Positions 1-10,700 of a stretch of DNA of 64,000 nt are shown piece after piece. Positions within the stretch are counted from its first letter, which is position 1. Each line of letters opens with the position of its first letter. Below the pieces are notes generated by a model. That model was not told the origin of the DNA and did not search any database. It saw nothing but the letters and a program-made list of their open reading frames with translations. The position numbers and the translations under genes are program-made. The stretch is taken from positions 33,698,133 through 33,762,132 of the forward strand of contig CM059975.1 of assembly GCA_030490835.1 (NCBI GenBank), read 5' to 3'. The stretch comes from Annona cherimola. Taxonomy: Eukaryota; Streptophyta; Magnoliopsida; Magnoliales; Annonaceae.

Positions 1-1792
1 ATCTTAGCTTTTCTCTCTCTGCGAGTGTTTATTCGTGCGAATTTCTCCCTTGGAGTTCATAAATGTTCGGAAATGGCTCTCGTTTTCTGTAATTACTCTA
101 TCCTGCTGCTACGGCATGAGTGACAGAGGAATACAATGTGGGTTGGGGAAATTGTCGTCTGACCTAGGGTTTCTACTTCGGCTGTTGCATCACCTACTGT
201 TCTGTTGCATATCAGCTTCCATCAGCTGCGTGATTGGGCTGTTGTGTTCTGTTGGAGTCTTACTTGTGGCAATTTGATAACTCTGTGCTCCTTTAATATA
301 GCCCTGATGAAATTTTAAATTAGGAAGTTTTCTGTTTTTTGTTGTAGTTGGGTTTGGTATATGGCTTAGCCAGTCCTAGTTCCAGAGTCATGTTGATCAA
401 GTGCTTGTTGGAGAATGGTGTATGGTCCGGATAATGATTAATGGATTCTGCTTCAATTGGTTAAAATTTGGCTATTCTTTATTCCTTGTGAACCATATTA
501 TCCGGTGATCTAGTTGTTTGACTGAGCAGTTTCCCCCAAATCAGTGCAAAGTTCATGGTATGTCTTGACGTTATGTTCTTCGGGAAGGGGTATGCTGCTT
601 GCTTTTTACATTATCAATTGTATGGCTGTACTTTTTCTTTCTGGCTTTTTCAATGGTGCATGCAATATGGTTGTATCTATGCATCAATATTGTATTGTTG
701 GGAAATCTCTATGCAAAATATTTGATAATATGTTATGAATTATGATTGCATCTTAATTTCACAATGAGGGCATAAACCACAGACAGTCTGGTTTGCTACT
801 AATATATTCTTTGGTTGCGGTGTTTGAAGCAGAAAATGTGGAAGGTTAGAACTTAAATTTTAATTATGTTTTAGTGTTCCATGTTCATTGATGCAGTCTG
901 TGCAATTGTGCAAAGAGTAATTTCTGAAATTCGGTAGCATCTTTATCATCAGTGTCAATATTTGTTTTCTTGGGTGGTGTTTGGCAAACCATAAAACTTT
1001 TCAATCTAGAACTTTTCACTCTATATAACTATCATATTTTTTTAATATTTTTTCATATCTTTCTATACAACTACCCTACTTATCAATCATTTCTACATAA
1101 CTATCTATATACCTAACCTGTTTATTTTAACTTTATTTTCTTTATTTCTCATCATTACCTTTATCTTATCACATCATTTTACAACTTTTACTTTCAAAAA
1201 CTTTTCATCAAAAGTTTTATCACTTCTCAAATACACTCTTAATTTATAAATTTGCGGGCGATGTCCTGCATACTGTATCCGTGTCGGTCCGACCATTTAG
1301 GTTGCGGACTATTGATGCGGATCTTATGTGTCCATAACCCACGAAAACACATTCGAAATTGTGATCTGATTTTATCTCTTTGATGAGAAACCCAAATAGA
1401 GCTTTCAAAGCACCTAAGGTCCTTGAGACACTAGTAAACACTTGCATTATCTGTGTGGACTTGTAATCCATTTGAGTTTCATGGTGTGCATTGCAACTAG
1501 GGACCATCTTGCTTTCTGTGATTAAGGAAAAAGTGATAAAGGGGCATTGTTTTAAATTCAGTCTTGTCTTGCTTGATTTGAAAATATGCATAGAATATTG
1601 TTCTGGTGTGTTACGTGATATGTAGCTGATTTAGCCTATTCCCATGTATGGTTCATATTATATTCTGGAACTTTTATGCTAACACATTCCTTTATTATCA
1701 TTTTGATATAAGTCCATGTTTTGTGGCTTAATTAAATAGCTGGACCATTGAAAGGGGGCAGTTTTTTTTTTCTTTTTTTATTGATTGTGCAG
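1..1792 (+). other. Derlin intron upstream of the first visible exon (partial)
   Basis: This stretch ends in a pyrimidine-rich acceptor (…TGATTGTGCAG at about 1783-1792) directly before the exon at 1793. I searched it for the N-terminal Derlin exon and did not find it, so it is read as intron, perhaps with 5' transcribed sequence at the far left. It holds one MITE (972-1240). The small open frames here have no recognisable content. Confidence 0.6.
972..1240 (-). mobile_element. Tourist-like MITE, family A, copy 1
   Basis: Left end reads GGGTGGTGTTTGG and right end AATACACTCTT, imperfect inverted termini of the consensus GGGTGTGTTTGG. The interior carries the family strings TATACAACTACCCTACTT and TTTTAACTTTATT, shared with the copies at 2593, 7749, 10180, 11256 and 42747. 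No coding capacity. Strand is given relative to the copy at 2593. Confidence 0.8.
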
Positions 1793-4700
1793 ATAATCTC
1801 CCCTCATCATCTGTACTTGAATCCTACCCTTGTAGTTCGACGTTATGAGTTTTGGCGCCTCATCACAAATTTCTTATACTTCCGGAAAATGGGTAAGTTG
1901 AAACCTCAATGTTGATCTCATACTTGCACTGGGAGTTGGATGCTTTAAGGGCTTATTTTAAATGTTTAAGGGCTGGCTAATTTCTTGTTTTGATTTCACG
2001 TTTTTTCCATCTCAAGAGCAGATGCTGTTTCGTTCTGTTAGGAATCTTCATTGAGATGGAGATCCTAATATAGGACTTTCACAAGATAAAAAGGAAATTA
2101 GGAGGGGTACTTGCAAAAGAGACACTGTAAGTTTGCATAATTGCAAGTTAGCACATGTTCAGGTTATTAGAGAATAAACCAAGGTTGAAAACATTACAAA
2201 AGGAATTGTTGGATTGAATGATTGCAGTATCTGTCAAAAAATGGGAAGAAAAACATATGTTCATTCCTGTTGTTGTAAGTGGGAATCTTACCATTCATGC
2301 TCAGAGAAGTTTTCTCATTGGAAAGTTCAAAGAAGCTGCAACAATGGTGATGCTGATGGTACTTTCCTTTTATTCCCTTTCTTATGGGCACCTCTGTTGA
2401 GGCATATTGTTGGAGCTGGGCTTTAAAAAATGATAGATAAAAATTCTGAACTGAATTTTATGTTGATTCATCCTGGTGGATCCCAAGTCTTCCATAGGTA
2501 TTCAACGTGAATGTCAGTCACTGTTTGCAACTCTTCAAGATGAAACTCATCTCCTTGTAGAGTATTCTGTACTGGATCTGTATTCGCTTTAAGGGTGTGT
2601 TTGGGAAGTGACAAAACTTTTGATGAGAAGTTTTTGGTGTAAAAAGTTTTTGAAATGAAAGAAAATGATGTGATATAATATGGGTAATGATGAAGAGTAA
2701 ACAGAATAAAGTTAAAATAGATAAGTTAGATGTATGAGTAATTGCATAGAAGTGATTGAAAAGTAGAGTAGTTGTACAGAAAAAGCGAAAAAAATAATTA
2801 AAAATAGGGTAGTTATGGAGAGTGAAAAACTTTGAATTGAAAAAGTTTATTTTGAAATGTTTTTGTAGGCAACAAACACCCCCTAAGAAGCTTGCTTTCT
2901 ATGTAATTAGGCTTGAAGCAGGTTGAGCCCATGGGAAAAAAAATGCTCTCTGGAAGGAGATCTAGCAACTTCAATTGCAGAAGTGAAGGCTTAACCACAT
3001 ACCAATTTGAAACAAAGTGGAGGTGGTCCCATATCCAGAAAAACCAATAATACCATTTTGAACATGGGTACATTATCAATCATATCAAAGGAAATTGCAG
3101 AGAGAGAAAGGCAAGCTTACCCAATATATACTTATTTTATTTTATTCATCTTTATCACTTGGTTGGCACTAGTGTCAAGCTTCAGGCCGGTCATCACCTC
3201 CTTGTTGATTATTCTTAAAATCTAGCTGGATTTGTTTTCGTTGTGATCTTCAGGCTGTATATTAAGATCTTCCCTGATGAGGAACCAGAAGCATGCCTTT
3301 TGTCTAGTACGAGGAGAGTTGTTTTGCTGCCATCATGGCTTTCAATTTTCTTTTCAAAATACTTCTTTAGAGAACATTTGTATCCCATTATCTTCCTTTT
3401 TCAGGAATGCCCCACAAGAGCAACAGTGCATTCAGCTCTTTCATAAGACCTGCTGCTTTGATTGAATTCTCTCATGGTATATGACATACGCATAAGAGCA
3501 TGGTCTGATTCTCCAGTTTCTAGACAACAAGCCTATCTTCCTACTTGTCCACAAATTCAAAATCTGCTGCAGGGAATCCACAATAGAAATTACTTGTTCC
3601 TGTGTTCATGAGTAACTGACTTGGTCTCTAAATATGTGGACCGAGATCAACTATAGCATCTTTCCACGCATCCACAACTGTGAGGATTCCAGCAGACTTT
3701 AAACAGTCCAACGATTTCAAGAAAAATCAAACACCTATGCTCACTCCTGTTCAAAACATAGCCATTTATCCACATGCTAGTGTCACCTTGAATTAGATCT
3801 GGAAATATGAAACCCCTGTTTGGAAATCTTAAATCGGAAGTTGAATAGACTGCCCTCGACTACCAGTCTCCAGTGTTTCTAATCATTCCGATCACCAAGA
3901 CCCCACATTTAAATCAACTGGACATGATGAACAAAAGAAATAAATACCTAAACTGGGAACAATCCACTGCTCCAAGCCACTGCAGATTAAGGACTCCTTG
4001 CCTAATTCAATCACTGTTACATATTCCATTTATAACAAGGCGTGCACTACGGCTGATTGTTATGGATTAGAACACAATTCTAATCCCAGTCTCCCAATTT
4101 CGAGATCCAGCTACAATGCCAAGAGTAGATGCTGCAGCCTCCTGCAGCCCAAAGCAGAGTCCAATCTTGTGGTTGCCAAACTGAACATCTACATCAGGAA
4201 CAAATTTAGAGTCAGATTTTTTATCCTGATCAACAGTCCAAATGTTAGCTGCTGTGATGGATGATCCGCTAACTGTTCTAAGTTCTGCTACCACTGCTAG
4301 GAATTTCCTTGAGATGGAGATCCTAATCTGGAAATTGCACAAAATAAAAGCAAAATAGAGAGGAGAGACATACGTTTTACCAAATTAATTATCCAAATTC
4401 CTAACCTTTCCATACAACCAATCCTTTAGCAGGCAATTGTTTCCCATGACCCTTATGCGTGACCTTATCTTCATTTTGCCAATGGATCCTCTACCATTAA
4501 TCATGCTAAGAAATTTCAAACTAACTTTGATCCACACCAAAACAAAGCATAAGCACTCATTGAAGCAAGTACTTTACTATATCAAGAGTTAATTTCAAAT
4601 ATGGTTGCAAAATTTTTCTCATATTTATAGATCATTCCATTTCTCATGTAAAGAATGGCCTCTACCGCATATTATTATAGCTTCATATTTTGATACCATA

Positions 4701-7700
4701 TACACCAATGACTTGTTTTTCCATCTAGGTGTAGGTTTTAGGTAAGAGTATTGGGGAATTTATGCGATAAACCCTCTAACTTTGCGTATTTGCATTTTGG
4801 ACCCCAAAGTTTGCTTATTAGCATATTAGACCCTACAAGGTTTTGACTTTTGCATTTTAAGGCCTTTACCCTCATCTCCTTTGATATGCTCCGTTAGGCT
4901 ATATGCAATGACAAAAATACCCATTAATGCAAACAGGTATGATGCTTTGTTGTCGACTCCCATTGTCTACCAAGAAGAAAAGCTAAAGGTGGATTTTTAG
5001 TTCACAGTCTAGCAAAGCCAAAACTCACGTCGAAACCCACATCGGCCAGCAAAGCCGTCGTGATAAGCTCTAAGTTCAACATGGTTTCTTGTCTTCCTCC
5101 TCCTCTTCCTTTGCAGCCTCTTTTGCTGCCTTGGATTTGGGTTTTTCGTCTTCCTCGTTGTCGCTATTGGGAATATAGCGCTGCTTCCGCATTTTTGCTT
5201 GGATTTTGCTAATTTGCACTATGGCGAGAACCAGGTGTGTTTGTACAGGTTGGGGGATTGGACCAAGAGCCCTCCTTTTGTTTCCCGTAAGAAACTCCCT
5301 CTCACTTGACATGGCTTTCTTTCATCGCTCGGTCCCATCACGCTACAGAGCTCGTCCAACAGTTGCTGCGCCGGCTTCAAGAACCTCAAGTTTTTGAGTA
5401 TAGTCGCGTAGCCGGTGGAAGGGTCGAGCAGGCCAACCGCTCCACCTCGCCACCTCGGCGGACATGATCTGAAGAAGATGATTCGATGATGATACTTTGT
5501 TGAGAATTTATAAAGCTCCTGCTCATCTATCCAACTGGAGATTTGGTGGAGCAGCAGCAATACCTAATGAAACAACCTACTTTAGAATCCTGAGGAGGTT
5601 GTTGCAAATGCACCACTACTCGTAGATTAAATGGCGTATGTGAAGACAACAATAGAGATAGTCCTCCTTCCCTCTTCTCTGCAACAAAACCATCTTCACC
5701 CACCCACTGATGGCTGCTTTTGAAGAGCCGCTGCCTCCGCTTCCGGCAGACCTGTTTATCCACGTCTTCACTCCCACTTTTTCAAAGTTGAGAATCAACA
5801 ACAGCTCATTCCTAGCATCCACTTCGCCCAACCATTTCGAACCTAGATGAGGAAGAGGACTACGGCATGACGTCGGGAGTGCGTTTGGGTAGAATGCGGA
5901 TGGGTTGTAATTCAATTCTCCATGTTGCTTCCGTGAATTTCCTTCTTAGGTGGAAAGGTCGTGGAGGTGGGAGTGGGGAGGAGGTTTGTAAGAAGGAGAG
6001 GAAGATGAGATGTCTTTGCCTTCTTTCATGTCCCTGACAAGTAGTTGGCCCCTTTGATTGCCGCTCCCATAGCTAACTGGATTCCAATGCCTGCTAGGAG
6101 TCTGTGATGGGCTCAGGCCTTTGTTCCAATAGATATAAGAAGCTGGAACAGATGAAGAATGTGTGGCGAGGTTGTGGTTGTTTTCAATGAATGATGATGG
6201 CCCACCGCCACCAGATCGTTCATTGGTTGTTGCTTCAGCAGTTGAGGAAGAGAAATGGAACATTTTTTAGGAGAAATGGTGCGGGTGGATCGTAGATGAT
6301 GTCGAAGTTGTGGAAGGATGAAGGATGATGATTTGGGTCTGCCGCCGAGTTGAGCATTGAAGTTTGGGAGTCTTGGATGGGGTGATTGGAGGAGAAGGGG
6401 GTATCGTGTTGGACTCGGAGCTTGTCACGGCTGCTTTGCTTGGCGACATGGGTTTTGACATTGCTAAACTGTCAACTGAAAATCTCCCTTTAGCTTTTCT
6501 TCTTGGCAGACAGCGGGAGTCGACAAGAAAGCGCCATACTTGTTTGATGGGTATTTCTGTCATTGCACGGCCTAGTGGAGCATATCACACTACGTGAGGG
6601 TAGAGGATTTAAAATAGAAAAGCTGAACCTTCGTAGGGTCTAGTATGCTGATACGCAAATTTTGGGGTCCAAAATACTAATACGCGAAGTTGAGGGTTTA
6701 TTGTGCAAATTCTCCTCAGTGTAGTTTGGTAAAAAGGCCATACAAAACACCAATTAAAAAACAAAACAGACAGCTTTGTCATGTTTGGAAATATGGTTAA
6801 ATCTTGTTGTCATACTTGTCATTTTTATAAATGTGTAGTCATATATGAAAATAGGGGTAAAACTTGTGGTGATGTTTGGAATTAGCCCTTCTATCAAAGT
6901 AATTAAAATGTAGGACCAGATTGGGTAGACTGTTGGTTGGCATGTTTTACTTTTCTTAGTTGTTTCCTTTTTAGAGTTTGGATTAGCATATGGTATTTTG
7001 TTGGAGCCATGAATTGAATGCTTTGTTACATGCTTGCATACACAAGCATACACCTATAGAATAAATAAAGGGGACAGGAAAATAAAGAAAAAAAACCTGA
7101 AAATAGAAATTTCATCTAACAAAATAAAGAGAATTTCTTTGTAAATTCTCACACTAGTTTTCTACCCATAACAGATCAGGAAAAAACACCCGGAGGAGAG
7201 CACAAGGGGTTGTTTGGTTAGCCGGAGCTTATTGGCTGAAGGTACATGAGCAGCTGATACTAATAATGGACTGAAATTAAGTCTGCAAAGATTGTTTTAT
7301 ACAACTGAAAAAGAATAATGAAGTTGCTAAGTCATGTTTGATGTGGTTGAAGCTGAATTGTTAAAATAGTTGAGGAAAGACTGGATTACTTCATCATGTA
7401 GCTTCTAGGATAAATATGTAAAATATCATACAAGGGAATGTAATTGAAATTTTTACGTAAAGAATGGCAAAAATTTTGACAAATGTTAATATGGAAAACA
7501 AATCTAAAGAGTTAAAAATGGATAAATTCTGAACATAGTAATAACTAATCGGAATATTTACAACTTTGTTCATGTATATAAACTTTTAAAACTTATTAAA
7601 GGACTAATTGGAGTATTTGCAACCTTGTGCAAGGAGATAAATTTTAATCATTTCAATCCAAGTCTTCGGTATGCTGTACCTGCTAAAAAATATTAATTTT

Positions 7701-10700
7701 CTTGTGTAAATTATGAAAAACACTTAGATCTATTTAGATGTATATTAGGATTGTGTTTGGAAGTGGATAAAACTTTTGAAGAAAAGTTTTGGAGAGTAAA
7801 AGTTGTAAAATGATGTAATGTGATATGATAGGGGTAATGATGAGGAGTAAAGAGGATAAAGTTAAAATAAATAGATTAGTTGTATGAATTGTTGTGTAAA
7901 AATGATTGAAAAGTAGGTTAGTTGTATAGGAAAATGTGAAGAAATAATTTAAAAAAAGGATAGTTATGGAGAGTAAAAAGTTTTAGATTAAAAAGTTTTA
8001 ACTTAACATTTTTTACACATTGCCGAACACACCCTAGAATGTTATAATACTTTATACAATCAATTATCCACATAGAGTTGATGTTTTAGACAGTTTGAAA
8101 TTTGGATGTTAAATTAACAACTTTGAAAATGATATATAAACCCAACAATTTTTATTATGTTCATTTTGTACCTTTTTTAAGGTGGAGCTGATGCACACAT
8201 TTGATTTTGATGAAATGCAGTGCTTGATTTCAATAAATAATTCTAAATGCAATAATGGGCTGGATTTTGTTTTTACCAGCAAATGGGCCCATTTGCAGCC
8301 AACTGTACCCTAACTAGTATGCAGTTTGTTGCATCTTAGTATATCTCATTAAATACACATGGATAAATATTATCAATTATTTAGCCATCAAAAAATAATA
8401 GCAAGAAAAGATAAAAAGCAATAGGTTGTTTCGAGGATTCGAAACAATGACATCCTGTTGTTTTGGATCATTGCCCTCAGCCAATTCATCCGTCTTGCTT
8501 TAGAGAACACCATTGTAGTTACCGTCTTTCTCTCTGACATTTATATTTTCTGTATGTTTGTACCTACTTCTGTCTGTCTGTCTTTTTTGGATCCACGTGA
8601 TGTTTGTTTCATAAAAAATGTTTACTTTTTTTTAATGAATAATAAGGAATGTTAATTTACTGTCTTTCTTTTGAAGTTTCTTCTGAAATCTTTGTGGTTT
8701 TATATTTGTTGGTTTTGGCAGACCTGGATTTCCTATTCCACATGTTTTTCCTTGCGCGTTACTGCAAGCTACTTGAGGAGAACTCATTCAGGGGAAGAAC
8801 AGCTGATTTCTTTTACATGCTGTTATTTGGCGCCACTGTTTTAACTGGGATTGTTCTTATTGGTGGGATGATACCTTATGTGTCAGAGTCATTTGCAAAA
8901 ATTTTCTTCCTGAGCAACTCTTTGACATTCATGATGGTCAGTTGTGGCATCCATTTGATCTGATTCTCTCTCTGTTTTCTTTCATTCTTCTTGATGCAAT
9001 GAGCTTGCCATCTATAATTTTTGGTGATTATTCTTGAGATGGGAGCTAGTAGTGCTTGGGAAGGACATCATCAAATACGAACTTTTAGCAATACTTTTGT
9101 TCTTCTTGTTCCACAGGTGTATGTTTGGAGTAAACAAAATCCGTTTATTCATATGAGCTTCTTGGGACTCTTTACATTTACAGCTGCTTATTTGCCATGG
9201 GTAAGTGTTGATAGTTTATAGATTATTGGCTGTTACTCTTGTCCGAAATGGTTGTTTACTGTAGAGAAATCACTTTTTTGTCTTTTTGAGTTTCAATGAA
9301 ATATCTAGGCAATATCCATGCTTAATAACTTGGATATAACCTTGGTGAATTGATGAGAACCATCAAACATTCCATTGGCTCAAAGCTCTGCTTTCATTGC
9401 TAATGTGTGAAATATACAGACTCTGGACTAAACTGGTCAAATGTAACTATCCTTCTATTGTATGTTGTTTGTTACTCTTTGCATAATACCTGCTTGATGT
9501 TTTCTGATATATATTTTTTTTCCCCTTCTTTTAGTTTTGTTCCCGTCTTTTAAAAAATCAAATCATTTTTGTCAATGGCCATGCACAACCATTTTTTATT
9601 TTTTAATTTTACGTTGCTGCAGGTTCTTCTTGGATTTTCTATACTTGTTGGTACCAGTGCATGGGTAGATCTCCTGGTATGTTTTTCAACACCTTTAGCA
9701 GAATTGGGGCCATTTTTTAGGTGATTGATTCCTTTTGGAACTAGATACTGTTGATATGGCTGTTTTTTATTTTCTGCATTAGGAGTGGATGTACTAAGCT
9801 ATTGTTGGATATCATGGGACATGCATAACATTGAGTTCGAGTGAAATACTTGAAGGCATAGCACATCAGATGCCCATCATGGTGCATTAGCATGTCGACA
9901 TCAACTAAAGGCAAGCTGTAATTTATGAATTGAATGATAACAATTAAAATGTCTCTAAGACACTGTTAAGGGTTTAATCCATATGGTTGGCCCATCATGG
10001 TGCATTAGCATGTCGACATCAACTAAAGGCAAGCTGTAATTTATGAATTGAATGATAACAATTAAAATGTCTCTAAGACACTGTTAAGGGTTTAATCCAT
10101 ATGGTTGGTCATTTAGATTATAAAATTCTCATCAAAGCATTCAGGTTTGACTGAATCCTTGGAATTAGTAACTGATAAAGGGTGTGTTTGTTTGGAGCTA
10201 AAATATGTCAACTAAAACTTTTCAACCCAAAACTTTTCACTCTCCATAACTACTCTATTTTTTAATTATTTTTTCACATTTTTCTATACAAACTACCCTA
10301 CTTTTCAATCATTTCTACACAACTACCCATACAACTAACCTATCTATTTTAACTTTATTCTCTTTACTCCTCATCATTACCCCTATTATATCACATCATT
10401 TTCTATCAATTTGACAACTTCTACCCCCAAAACTTTTCATCAAAAGTTTTACCTCCAACCAAACACACCCAAAAACTTGTTCATCAAATGTTCCAGATTT
10501 TTTTTTTTTTTAAAGTTCCAGATTTCAAACCTTATGATGAGTAAAAATATTTATAATAGAACTCTATAATATATAATAAATACACTTTAAGCTAAAAACA
10601 TCACTTTTGAGTGCTGACATTCAACAGCAGTGGTAATGCACGACAGGCCCATACATATGACCTAACAAAATTTTCATACTTCAAAATTAAGAATACATTG

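Larger units (their letters stand above)
4753..6715. mobile_element. Non-autonomous Mutator-like element with ~300-bp terminal inverted repeats (Pack-MULE)
   Basis: The left arm (4753 to about 5075) and right arm (about 6413-6715) are inverted copies for some 300 bp. Examples are GATAAACCCTCTAACTTTGCG against the reverse complement at 6680-6703, and GTCGACTCCC-TGTCT-CCAAGAAGAAAAGC in both arms. Long inverted arms with no transposase are typical of Mutator-like elements. I could not find a clean 9-bp target duplication; similar but imperfect GTGTAG…GGTAA strings flank both ends. The ~1.3 kb interior carries a captured host-gene fragment on the minus strand. The element lies in the 6.8-kb Derlin intron. 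Confidence 0.8.

Noticed and set aside
1244..1591. 115-codon minus-strand frame in the first Derlin intron
   Set aside because: No recognisable domain, no promoter context, and partly next to a MITE end; treated as chance.
4067..4342. 91-codon minus-strand frame beside the direct repeat
   Set aside because: Reads smoothly, but I could not link it to any protein family. Not called as a gene.
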